Shown in pieces: positions 1-7,817 of a stretch of 14,204 bases of DNA (within the stretch, counting starts at the first letter, position 1; each line of letters begins with the position of its first letter). The notes beneath the pieces were generated by a model that saw only the letters and a program-made list of their open reading frames with translations, searched no databases and was not told the DNA's origin. This DNA comes from an uncultured Bacteroides sp. (GTDB lineage: Bacteria; Bacteroidota; Bacteroidia; Bacteroidales; Bacteroidaceae). A program made the translations under genes and the position numbers. The stretch lies in contig CAMTFK010000105.1 in NCBI GenBank assembly GCA_947071285.1, forward strand, positions 1 to 14,204. Reading direction: 5' to 3'.

Positions 1-44
1 CACTATCCTCTTCGTCGGCAGCGTCAGATGTGTATAAGAGACAG
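1..44 (+). other. Nextera sequencing adapter (artefact)
   Basis: This is not genomic DNA. Bases 12-44 match the 33-nt Nextera Read 1 transposase adapter, which ends in the Tn5 mosaic end (26-44, AGATGTGTATAAGAGACAG). Bases 4-11 (TATCCTCT) equal Nextera i5 index 503, and bases 1-3 (CAC) fit the end of the P5 arm. Adapter and index appear in the exact library order, so this is untrimmed adapter at a contig end. The matches are from memory of the kit sequences, but order and length leave little doubt. Confidence 0.97.
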
Positions 45-75
45 CATATAATCCGTTAATGAAATTGCCAACATT

Positions 76-181
76 TTGCCACCATATTGGCAATTTTTTG
101 CCATCGCAGTGGCAAACTTTTGCCACCGTATTGGCAAGACTTTGCCATAGGCTTGGCAAAACTTTGCCACTGCGATGGCAA
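76..181. repeat. Five palindromic units at 22-bp period
   Basis: Five 18-bp units start at 76, 98, 120, 142 and 164, exactly 22 bp apart. Each is TTGCCA, six variable bases, then TGGCAA, so each unit is itself an inverted repeat. Spacers are four bases (TTTT, ACTT, GACT, AACT). The central hexamers are CCATAT, TCGCAG, CCGTAT, TAGGCT and CTGCGA. Units 2 and 5 are perfect reverse complements of each other and units 1 and 3 differ by one base. A degenerate half-unit (TTGCCA, 65-70) precedes the array. The pitch of about two helical turns would put all units on one face of the helix. The array lies 160 bp upstream of the SWIM-operon start codon; its role is unknown. Confidence 0.9.
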
Positions 182-296
182 AAATTGCTGTAAATTCAAA
201 CAAATGTAGACATATCCTGTCAAAACGAACTTATCCAAACTTGCGATTTTACCAAAACTCTTTCCCCGGAAAAGCCGGAAAACAGAAAAAAAACGC

Positions 297-304
297 TATA
301 CTTG
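297..304 (+). promoter_or_regulatory. Possible -7 box for the SWIM/MoxR operon
   Basis: TATACTTG differs by one base from the Bacteroides -7 consensus TAnnTTTG and lies 36 bp before the ATG at 341. No clear TTTG -33 element is seen about 20 bp upstream, so the call is weak. The rest of 182-340 is AT-rich and shows nothing else definite. Confidence 0.35.
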
Positions 305-340
305 CAAATCAAAATATAGTAATAACAGACCACGATAATC

Positions 341-1669
341 ATGTTATTAAATCTAACAGAAGAACAAATCATACAATTAGCCCCGGATGCAGCTTCCGTG
401 AAAGCGGGAAAAGGCTTGGCGACAAAAGCCAAATGGGTATTGCTGGAACACAGCGACCGTGCCATCTGGGGACACTGCCAGGGAAGTGGAAAGACTCCAT
501 ACCAGACCGTAGTCGATACAAAAAATGTTGCATTCAAATGTTCGTGCCCAAGCCGGAAGTTTCCATGTAAACACGGGTTGGGACTTTTATTTTTGTATGC
601 CGCGCAAACTGATTTATTCAAAGAAGCAGACGAACCGGACTGGGTGACCGCCTGGCTTTCCAAACGGGAAGAGAAAGCGGAAAAGAAAGAGCAGAAAGCC
701 AAAAGCGATGCTCCCGTAGACGAAGCGGCGCAAGCCAAACGGCAAGCCATGCGCCATACCAAAGTGCTGAACGGTATAGACGAACTGGAAATCTGGATAA
801 AGGACTTGTTGCGCAACGGGTTAATCAACATACCGGAACGGGCTTATACTCTTTTTGACGGTATTGCCCGCCGCATGGTCGATGCACAGGCTCCCGGACT
901 TGCCAACCGGTTGAGAAGCATTCAGGAAATCAACTTCTACAATGAAATCTGGAAGTACAAACTGACCGACCAACTCGGAAAGCTTTATCTGTTGATGAAA
1001 GCTTATAAAAATCTGGAACAGCAACCGGAAGACTGGCAGAATGAAATCCGTACCCAGATAGGCTACCCGCAGGCCAAAGAAGATATGCTGGCAGGAGAAG
1101 TCATTGAGGACCAATGGATAGTACTCCACAAAAAGAGCCAAAAGGTGAATGAGCTGAACAATGATATTTACTGGCTGCACGGCCAGCAAAGCAACCGTTT
1201 CGCCGTTTACTTCAGCTTCACGGCTCCCGGCTCATTGCCCGAATACAACCTTATGCCCGGAAGCATCTATCACGCCAAACTCTGTTTCTACAAAGGAGTA
1301 GGCAATCTGCGTGCACAGTTCAAGGAGTGCGAATTATCCGGTGAGACATACGTTCCGCATTTTTGCAGTAACCTGCAGGAAGCCGCAAGCCGATACAGGG
1401 AAACGCTGCAAATCAATCCGTTTGCCGAAAACGTCCCTATATTGGTAGAGAACATCAGGCTGTCCGCACAAGGAAAGCAACTGTACATACAGGACATAAA
1501 CAACGAACGCATGCCTGTGCAGATGCAGGAAACAACGAAAACAGACATCCTTGCCGTCACAGGCGGAAAGCCTTTTTCCGCTTTCCTGCTGGCGGATGCC
1601 AATTGCTGGGAACTGAACACGATGTGGTATCAATCTAACTGTTATATTTGGAGAGATGAACATAACTGA
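341..1669 (+). CDS. SWIM zinc-finger protein of a MoxR/VWA operon
   Basis: This 442-aa cytoplasmic protein has a SWIM zinc finger near its N-terminus: C67-x-C69-x6-C76-x-H78, followed by the GLGLLFLY hydrophobic helix typical of the motif. SWIM modules bind zinc and usually mediate protein or nucleic-acid contacts. Residues about 107-140 form a Lys/Glu-rich, probably coiled-coil linker. The rest, about 300 residues, shows no motif I recognise. It is the first gene of a five-gene operon and overlaps the next gene by 14 nt, which suggests translational coupling. E. coli YehQ is the SWIM partner in the yehL-yehM-yehP-yehQ cluster; an equivalent role here is inferred from context. The ATG at 341 is the first in frame and gives a normal SWIM-protein N-terminus. 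Substrate and partner are unknown. Confidence 0.9.
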   Translation: MLLNLTEEQIIQLAPDAASVKAGKGLATKAKWVLLEHSDRAIWGHCQGSGKTPYQTVVDTKNVAFKCSCPSRKFPCKHGLGLLFLYAAQTDLFKEADEPDWVTAWLSKREEKAEKKEQKAKSDAPVDEAAQAKRQAMRHTKVLNGIDELEIWIKDLLRNGLINIPERAYTLFDGIARRMVDAQAPGLANRLRSIQEINFYNEIWKYKLTDQLGKLYLLMKAYKNLEQQPEDWQNEIRTQIGYPQAKEDMLAGEVIEDQWIVLHKKSQKVNELNNDIYWLHGQQSNRFAVYFSFTAPGSLPEYNLMPGSIYHAKLCFYKGVGNLRAQFKECELSGETYVPHFCSNLQEAASRYRETLQINPFAENVPILVENIRLSAQGKQLYIQDINNERMPVQMQETTKTDILAVTGGKPFSAFLLADANCWELNTMWYQSNCYIWRDEHN

Positions 1670-3134
1670 GCCAATCATAAATGCAGCATTACTGGGAACT
1701 GCAACCAAAGAATTCACCCCGTCCGGCTTCCCGGAAGCACTGGAAGAGAACTTCCGCCTCCTGCAGGAAAAAGCCGAAGATGCGGAAGCTGCTTTCTATC
1801 AGATAGCAGCGTTAACCTTCGCCTATCAGCGTGCCGGAACAGAACCGCAGTCCGCCGAAGAAACCACTCCCATCAGTGAAGCCCCGGAAGACAGACTGCC
1901 TTACTTCGACCGCACCGTCGGCGAAATGCTTGTCCAGATGGTGAACGAACGCAACCGATACCTCTTATTATATGCCTATCGGAAAGCGGTGCGATGCAAC
2001 AAGCTGATTCTGCCTTTCTACCTGCGCCCGTTAATCTCCCGAGCCTACGACCGCAACAATCCCGACAAGCACGAAGAGCAGTCATTGCTCTCTTTGCTGG
2101 CGGGAAAACGTGGCCGTTGGCTGCTCCCGCACATGGAACTTCCCGACTGGGGAGACACCGGAAACGAGACTTGGGAAACTGCCTCGCACGAAGAACGGAA
2201 GCGAATGTTGCAACGTCTGAGAAAAGAAAACCCGGAACAGGGACTTGCCTTGTTGCAAACCGAATTGAAAAATGAGTCCGCCGCCCACCGTGACGAACTG
2301 ATACAGTGCCTTCGCATCAAACTGAGCAAGAAGGATGAGCCTTTCCTGCAAGAAATTATCACCACTGACCGGAGTAGTAATGTAAAAGAAACCGCCCGCC
2401 GGCTGTTATGCAGCCTGCCCGACTCCGAACTGGTAAAGACATACTCCGAGATGCTGCGTGGGAAACTCCGTTATAAGATGCTGCTGGGTTGGTCGTATGA
2501 GAAAATCGCTTTTACTCCGGAACTAAAGAAATTAGGACTGGAAGAAGTCAGCCCCAATAAAATGGAGAAGGACGACGAATTTCTTCTACGTCAGCTTGCG
2601 GAACGTGTACCCCTCAGTTTTTGGGCAGAATTATACGACTGTTCTCCGGAAAAGGCAGCCGCCAAACTGGCAAAAAAGCCTCCGTTCAGCCAATACTTCA
2701 ACCTGCGCCTGCCGATAGTGAATTTCAATGATAACTTATGGGCTTACCAAACGCTGAAAGAAGATGCGAGTGAACATTATTTTGCTTCATTGATAGGATT
2801 GCTGACACCGGAACAACGGGAAGAAATCGACTTCCAGACCACAAACAAGAACCTCAGCGCCCTCGACTCCTGGTATAACGAAGACGGAAAACAGTGGGGA
2901 CCAAAGTTCTCCGCACGGGTGTTGCAGCGATTGTTCCAAAGCGATTATTATTATCCTCCCAAAGAGACCGCAGAACATCTGGCGCTCTACTTGCCCCGGG
3001 AAGTATATCCCCAACTGGAGAAATATACTCTGGCAAACGAAGCGGACCACTTCGCAGCAAAATTCAGTCGGTCGATAGCTGAATACATGAGAATGAAAGA
3101 GAAAATAAATACCATGTTCAATGACAATAAATAA
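1656..3134 (+). CDS. DUF5691-type helical protein
   Basis: This 492-aa soluble protein has no signal peptide or membrane segment. The N-terminal ALLGTATKEF (11-20) and the LLAGKRGRWLLPH segment (147-159) are features I associate with DUF5691, a family encoded beside SWIM, MoxR-ATPase and VWA genes. The middle part (about 165-260) is rich in short amphipathic helices with regularly placed Leu and Glu/Lys, like HEAT-type repeats, which would suit a scaffold or adaptor. No catalytic motif is seen. The start overlaps the SWIM gene by 14 nt, and the ATPase gene follows after 12 nt, so it is clearly in the same transcript. The family assignment rests on memory of motifs and gene context; the biochemical role is unknown. 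Confidence 0.82.
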   Translation: MNITEPIINAALLGTATKEFTPSGFPEALEENFRLLQEKAEDAEAAFYQIAALTFAYQRAGTEPQSAEETTPISEAPEDRLPYFDRTVGEMLVQMVNERNRYLLLYAYRKAVRCNKLILPFYLRPLISRAYDRNNPDKHEEQSLLSLLAGKRGRWLLPHMELPDWGDTGNETWETASHEERKRMLQRLRKENPEQGLALLQTELKNESAAHRDELIQCLRIKLSKKDEPFLQEIITTDRSSNVKETARRLLCSLPDSELVKTYSEMLRGKLRYKMLLGWSYEKIAFTPELKKLGLEEVSPNKMEKDDEFLLRQLAERVPLSFWAELYDCSPEKAAAKLAKKPPFSQYFNLRLPIVNFNDNLWAYQTLKEDASEHYFASLIGLLTPEQREEIDFQTTNKNLSALDSWYNEDGKQWGPKFSARVLQRLFQSDYYYPPKETAEHLALYLPREVYPQLEKYTLANEADHFAAKFSRSIAEYMRMKEKINTMFNDNK

Positions 3135-3146
3135 TATAAAAACGAT

Positions 3147-4226
3147 ATGAGTACCTTACTTAGACAACATGCCGAACAGCAATTCGCAGAAGAGTTGCAC
3201 GAACTGAAAAAGAATGAAACAAATTCTGTTCCCGAGAACTGGGAGATGTCTCCGCAATCCGTAGTTACTTACCTGATGGGGGGCAAACTGAAGAACGGAT
3301 TCGAAGTTTCACCTAAATACATAGGTAACCGTCGCCTGATGGAGATTGCAGTAGCTACTCTGGTAACAGACCGCGCATTGCTGCTATACGGACTTCCCGG
3401 TACGGCGAAAAGCTGGGTGAGCGAGCATATTGCTGCTGCCATTTCCGGCAACTCCACACTGATAGTGCAAGGTACCGCCGGAACTGGAGAAGAAGCCATC
3501 CGCTACGGTTGGAACTATGCCCGACTACTGGCAGAAGGACCCAGTGAAGGTGCACTGGTGCAAACCCCAATTATGAAGGCTATGCAGGAAGGTAAGATAG
3601 GACGTATCGAAGAGTTGACACGTATCGGCTCTGACGTGCAGGATACTCTGATCACGATTCTTTCGGAGAAAACACTTCCGGTTCCGGAGTTGAATAAAGA
3701 AGTACAAGCGATACGCGGTTTCAATATCATTGCAACAGCAAACAACCGCGACAAAGGAGTCAATGATCTGTCGAGCGCCTTGAAACGGCGTTTCAATACC
3801 GTTATTCTTCCTTTACCGGATACGATTGACGAAGAGATAGACATTGTACGCCGCCGCGTGGAAAGCTTTGAAAAGGTGATGCAGCTTCCGGCAGAAAGAC
3901 CTGCCCTTGAAGAAATCCGTCGGGTGGTTACCATCTTCCGCGAACTTCGCCAAGGGGCTAGCAATGACGGAAAGACGAAACTGAAAAGTCCAAGCGGAAC
4001 GCTGAGTACGGCTGAGGCTATCTCCGTGGTGAACAATGGCCTGGCTATGGCGGGGTATTTTGGAGACGGACAGATACATGCCGAAGACCTTGTTTCGGGT
4101 ATTCTGGGTGCAGTGGTGAAAGACCCCGTACAGGATAAGGTAGTATGGCAGGAGTATATGGAGACGATTGTGAAGAACCGCAATGGATGGAAAGATATTT
4201 ACCGGGCTTCAAGAGATATGATTTGA
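3147..4226 (+). CDS. MoxR-family AAA+ ATPase (YehL-like)
   Basis: This 359-aa AAA+ ATPase has Walker A GLPGTAKS (82-89, Lys88). The Walker B position reads KIGRIEEL (150-157, Glu155/Glu156 in place of the usual Asp-Glu). Sensor 1 is IIATANN (194-200), and an arginine-finger segment ALKRRF (211-216) follows. The family usually works as a ring that remodels or activates target proteins together with a VWA-domain partner, which is encoded two genes downstream. The short N-terminal helical region, the lack of extra domains and the neighbours fit the YehL subfamily of MoxR proteins better than RavA. Its stop codon lies inside a long hairpin (4218-4299), which may set the ratio between this gene and those downstream. 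ATPase activity is expected because all core residues except the Walker B Asp are present. Confidence 0.93.
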   Translation: MSTLLRQHAEQQFAEELHELKKNETNSVPENWEMSPQSVVTYLMGGKLKNGFEVSPKYIGNRRLMEIAVATLVTDRALLLYGLPGTAKSWVSEHIAAAISGNSTLIVQGTAGTGEEAIRYGWNYARLLAEGPSEGALVQTPIMKAMQEGKIGRIEELTRIGSDVQDTLITILSEKTLPVPELNKEVQAIRGFNIIATANNRDKGVNDLSSALKRRFNTVILPLPDTIDEEIDIVRRRVESFEKVMQLPAERPALEEIRRVVTIFRELRQGASNDGKTKLKSPSGTLSTAEAISVVNNGLAMAGYFGDGQIHAEDLVSGILGAVVKDPVQDKVVWQEYMETIVKNRNGWKDIYRASRDMI

Positions 4227-4299
4227 TAAGAGTGTCTCAAAGGAGTATCTCAATTCCCCTCCTTCTGGGAGGAGAATGAAGTTACTCTTGTCAAATCAT
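4218..4299 (+). repeat. Nested intercistronic hairpin
   Basis: The outer arms are 4218-4233 (ATGATTTGATAAGAGT) and 4284-4299 (ACTCTTGTCAAATCAT). They pair over 16 bp with one G-T wobble. Inside, 4253-4262 pairs with 4268-4277 (10 bp, one mismatch, loop TTCTG). A near-duplicate 11-mer, GAGTGTCTCAA/GAGTATCTCAA, lies at 4230-4240 and 4243-4253. The left arm contains the ATPase stop codon. No T-tract follows the structure, so it is not a standard terminator. It may stabilise or process the operon RNA, or be a small dispersed palindromic element. The remaining 43 bases before the next ATG are AT-rich with no clear promoter. Confidence 0.8.
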
Positions 4300-4342
4300 C
4301 TGTTAATCAAATAAAATCTTAATGAACTAAAAGACTCAAAAA

Positions 4343-6676
4343 ATGTCCATTCATTTATTAGGAATAAGACACCACGGTCCCGGTTCGTGCCGGAATGTAC
4401 TGGAATACTTGCAGGAGCTAAAGCCTGACCTTATCCTTCTGGAAGGTCCGGCAGAAGCTGAGGCATTGCTTCCATGTGCATTGAACGAGCAAATGGAACC
4501 GCCCGTTGCCCTGCTTGCCTATCAACCCGACCAGCCGCAGAATGCCGTGTTCTATCCGTTCGCCGAGTTCTCTCCGGAGTGGCAGACGATATGCTATGCA
4601 ATGCGCAATGAAGTGCCGTTGCGTTTCTTCGATCTGCCTCTGACACACTCTATGGCGCTGAGTCAAAAGCCTGCCAAAGAAGAAAAAGAAGAAACGCCGC
4701 AGGACGAACCGGAAGGACAAGAGACGACACAGGAAGTTATTACTGAAACGGAAACAGGCATTCAAGAAGCGGAAATAAGTGCAAAGAAACAGGAAACTGC
4801 CTCCGAAACCGAAGAAGAAACCGGCGATATATACAGAGACCCTTTCGACTATCTGGCGGAAGCCGCCGGATATACGGATGGCGAATGTTGGTGGGAAACT
4901 ACCATCGAGCACCGCAAAGACAGTGCCGACGTATTTCTGGCAGTACAAGAAGCGGTCACCGCACTACGTGAAGAACTTCCCAAACATACCTCTCCCCGCG
5001 ACCTGCTCCGTGAAGCCTGGATGCGCAAAATGATACGTGCGGCACAGAAAGAGAACTTCGAACGTATCGCCGTGGTTTGTGGCGCCTGGCATGTGCCCGC
5101 ACTTGAAAATATGCCCAAAGTGAAAGAAGACAATGAACTGCTGAAAGGACTTGCCAAAGTAAAAGTGGAATGTACCTGGATACCCTGGACCTACGACCGC
5201 CTCTCCTTCCGCAGCGGGTATGGAGCGGGAATAGAGTCTCCCGGCTGGTATCATTATCTCTGGCATCATCCTGAAGATGACGGTACTCTCTGGATCAGCC
5301 AGGCCGCCTCGCTTTTCCGCAAAAAGAATATGGATATTTCAGTAGCCCACGTCATCGAAACGGTTCGTCTGGCACAGGTGACAGCTGCTTTGCGTAACCT
5401 CCCCGCTCCTTCGCTGGCAGAGTTCAACGAAGCCATCACCACCGTCATGGGCTTTGGCGACGACATCCTTCTGCAAATCATCAAAGAGGAACTTATCATC
5501 AGCGACCGTTTGGGGCGCGTTCCGGACAATGTTCCCAAAGTTCCCCTGCTGGTAGATGTGGAAAAGGCACAAAAGCGGCTACGCATTCCGTTTACCGCTG
5601 AAATCAAAGAACTGACGCTCGACCTTCGTAAACCGAATGATCTGGAAAGAAGTATCTTCTTCCACCGCCTGTACCTTTTAGAAATAGATTGGGCCATCCC
5701 CGGCAGTTCCGATGGTAAAGGTACGTTCAAAGAAAAATGGACGCTTTACCACAAACCGGAACAAATCATCAGCATCATTGAAAAAGCCATCTGGGGAAAT
5801 ACGCTGGAAGAAGCCACCCAAAAGTATCTGCTCAAACAGACCGGAGAGATACGGCATATTCCGGAACTCACCCGGCTGCTTGACCGGGTAATCCCTGCCA
5901 ATCTACCGGACTTAGTGGAAGCCATGACCATGCAACTCGACTGTCTTTCGGCTGCCTCTACAGATATTATCGAAATGATGGAAGCCGTTCCCGATCTGGT
6001 CAGCATTGTCCGTTATGGTAATGTGCGCAATCTGGATTTCTCCAAAGTAGGTAATATGCTTCATGCCATGATTGCCCGTATCCTTGCAGGAGGCGTGCTT
6101 GTCTGCATCAATATCGATGAAGAGGCGGCAGCGGATATTCTCAACAAACTGGTGTCTACGGACTATGCGGTATCCACCCTTAACGATCCGGAACTGAACA
6201 CGATGTGGCTTGAATTTATCCGCCAGGTGCGCACTTCCGTCAATGTGCATCCGTTGCTGTCCGGCTATGCCACACGACTGCTGAACGACAAAGGGGATAT
6301 CTCACCGGAGGAGGCACAGAACACCCTCAGTTACTATTCTTCTGTCGGCAACGCTCCGGCAGACATGGCATATTGGTTCGAAGGATTTCTCCGTTCTTCC
6401 GGAGCTATCCTGTTGTTGGATGACAATCTTTGGAATCTTGTAAACAACTGGGTATGCGGGCAGGACAAGGAGACTTTCATGGAACTGCTCCCCATATTGA
6501 AACGCACATTCAGCGAGTTCACCCCACCGGAACGCCGCAAACTGGGCGAAAAAGCCAAAGCAAGCGGTGCAGGCGGCATACAGACGCAGACGGTCACAGT
6601 CTCCGCCCACAATGAGGCGGAAGCTGCCAAAGTAATCCCGCTGATCCGCCAATTATTAGGAATTGAAACGAAGTAA
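4343..6676 (+). CDS. DUF5682 protein, YehM-like, with TraB-like N-terminus
   Basis: This 777-aa cytoplasmic protein fits DUF5682, the family of E. coli YehM (about 760 aa). The N-terminus has GIRHHGPGS (7-15), then KPDLILLEGP (27-36). After an acidic, low-complexity Glu/Lys/Thr linker (about 108-161), VVCGAWHVPAL (244-254) follows. The order GxxH, acidic E after a beta-strand, then GAxH resembles the TraB/PrgY/TIKI/ChaN superfamily, where such residues bind metal at a hydrolase site. That link is my inference. The C-terminal 500 residues are mostly helical without known motifs. The VWA gene follows after 10 nt, and a hairpin separates this gene from the ATPase upstream. It is the likely effector or substrate-handling subunit of the MoxR/VWA machine. 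Family assignment is strong by context; the enzymatic role is unproven. Confidence 0.88.
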   Translation: MSIHLLGIRHHGPGSCRNVLEYLQELKPDLILLEGPAEAEALLPCALNEQMEPPVALLAYQPDQPQNAVFYPFAEFSPEWQTICYAMRNEVPLRFFDLPLTHSMALSQKPAKEEKEETPQDEPEGQETTQEVITETETGIQEAEISAKKQETASETEEETGDIYRDPFDYLAEAAGYTDGECWWETTIEHRKDSADVFLAVQEAVTALREELPKHTSPRDLLREAWMRKMIRAAQKENFERIAVVCGAWHVPALENMPKVKEDNELLKGLAKVKVECTWIPWTYDRLSFRSGYGAGIESPGWYHYLWHHPEDDGTLWISQAASLFRKKNMDISVAHVIETVRLAQVTAALRNLPAPSLAEFNEAITTVMGFGDDILLQIIKEELIISDRLGRVPDNVPKVPLLVDVEKAQKRLRIPFTAEIKELTLDLRKPNDLERSIFFHRLYLLEIDWAIPGSSDGKGTFKEKWTLYHKPEQIISIIEKAIWGNTLEEATQKYLLKQTGEIRHIPELTRLLDRVIPANLPDLVEAMTMQLDCLSAASTDIIEMMEAVPDLVSIVRYGNVRNLDFSKVGNMLHAMIARILAGGVLVCINIDEEAAADILNKLVSTDYAVSTLNDPELNTMWLEFIRQVRTSVNVHPLLSGYATRLLNDKGDISPEEAQNTLSYYSSVGNAPADMAYWFEGFLRSSGAILLLDDNLWNLVNNWVCGQDKETFMELLPILKRTFSEFTPPERRKLGEKAKASGAGGIQTQTVTVSAHNEAEAAKVIPLIRQLLGIETK

Positions 6677-6686
6677 AGAGTAAACT

Positions 6687-7817
6687 ATGGAAGAAGAATA
6701 TCTGAAAAGATGGCGCCTGATATTGGGTGGAAACGAGGCCGACGGTACAGGCATCACGCTGACGCAGGAAGAGCAACGCATCGACCAGTCTCTGGAAGCC
6801 GTATACAACAGTGACCGGCGCAGCGGACTCGGCTCGTCCGCCCCGAAAGTAAGCCGTTGGCTGGGAGACATCCGCGAGTTTTTCCCGCAGACGGTGGTAC
6901 AAGTTATCCAACGCGATGCCATCAAACGGCTGAACATCACCTCACTGCTGACGGAAAAAGAAATGCTGGAAACCGTAGTGCCGGATGTGCATCTGGTAGC
7001 TACACTGATGTCGCTCAGCCGCGTAATTCCGGAAAAGAATAAGGAAATGGCACGGCAAGTAGTCCGCAAAGTGGTGGATGAACTGTTGCGCAAACTCTCC
7101 GCCCCTACCCAACAGGCTGTGACGGGAGCACTCAATCGTTCCGCCCGCCGGAGAAATCCGCGTTATAACGAAATAGACTGGAAAACCACCATCACCAAGA
7201 ACCTGAAAAATTATCAGCCGGAATATAAGACGATTATCCCGGAAGTACGCATCGGTTACGGCAGGAAGCGGAAAGCGATGAAAGACATCATTCTCTGTCT
7301 GGACCAGAGCGGTTCAATGGGAACATCGGTGATTTATTCCGGAATATTCGGATCGGTGCTGGCTTCCATTCCGGCAGTAAGCACGCGGATGGTAGTATTT
7401 GATACGACAGTTGTAGACCTGACCGATGATTTGCAAGACCCGGTAGATCTGCTTTTTGGCGTGCAGTTGGGTGGAGGTACGGACATCGCCCGTGCCCTGA
7501 CCTATTGCCAGGGAGTGATTACCCGTCCGCAGGATACGGTACTGGTGCTGGTTACCGACTTGTATGAAGGTGGCGATGCCCGGGAAATGCGCAAGAAGTT
7601 CGTATCTTTAGTGAACAGTGGTGTGCAACTCATCGTGCTGCCTGCACTGAATGACGACGGCGCCCCCTCTTACGACAAGAGTCATGCGGAGTTTCTGGCA
7701 AATATCGGTGTACCGACTTTCGCCTGTACACCCGATAAATTTCCCGACCTCATGGCGGCAGCGCTTAGCAAACAAGATATAGGGATGTGGATATCGCAGA
7801 ACATCAAAAGTACTTAG
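6687..7817 (+). CDS. VWA-domain protein with intact MIDAS (YehP-like)
   Basis: This 376-aa protein has a C-terminal von Willebrand A domain (about 198-360). The MIDAS residues are present: D206-x-S208-x-S210 in LDQSGSMG, T265 in GGGTD, and D291 in VTDLYEGG. The site should bind Mg2+ and hold partner proteins. The N-terminal 190 residues are helical and basic towards the end (RSARRRNPRYNE, 151-162). There is no signal peptide or membrane helix, so it acts in the cytoplasm, unlike BatA-type VWA proteins. As last gene of the operon it is the expected partner of the MoxR ATPase; E. coli YehP is similar in size and context. Its TAG stop (7815-7817) overlaps the stop of the convergent regulator gene, leaving no room for a terminator between them. 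Confidence 0.93.
   Translation: MEEEYLKRWRLILGGNEADGTGITLTQEEQRIDQSLEAVYNSDRRSGLGSSAPKVSRWLGDIREFFPQTVVQVIQRDAIKRLNITSLLTEKEMLETVVPDVHLVATLMSLSRVIPEKNKEMARQVVRKVVDELLRKLSAPTQQAVTGALNRSARRRNPRYNEIDWKTTITKNLKNYQPEYKTIIPEVRIGYGRKRKAMKDIILCLDQSGSMGTSVIYSGIFGSVLASIPAVSTRMVVFDTTVVDLTDDLQDPVDLLFGVQLGGGTDIARALTYCQGVITRPQDTVLVLVTDLYEGGDAREMRKKFVSLVNSGVQLIVLPALNDDGAPSYDKSHAEFLANIGVPTFACTPDKFPDLMAAALSKQDIGMWISQNIKST

Noticed and set aside
26..44. Tn5/IS50 mosaic end, suggesting a native transposon
   Set aside because: It is the transposase part of the Nextera adapter, directly preceded by the kit's i5 index and adapter sequence.
76..181. CRISPR array
   Set aside because: Units are 18 bp with 4-bp spacers and palindromic arms; there are no 25-40-bp unique spacers and no adaptive cas genes.
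56..238. Minus-strand 60-aa reading frame with repeated WQ/AK motifs
   Set aside because: It is a read-through of the palindromic array; the 22-bp period shifts frame from unit to unit, and no start or family supports it.
3515..4183. 222-aa antisense open frame over the ATPase gene
   Set aside because: It is a shadow of a conserved AAA+ gene with Ser/Arg-rich nonsense composition and no recognisable motif. The same holds for the 214-aa frame at 10445-11089 under the dehydrogenase.
4253..4277. Intrinsic terminator after the ATPase gene
   Set aside because: The stem is good but no T-run follows it or the outer stem, and the operon continues with functionally linked genes.
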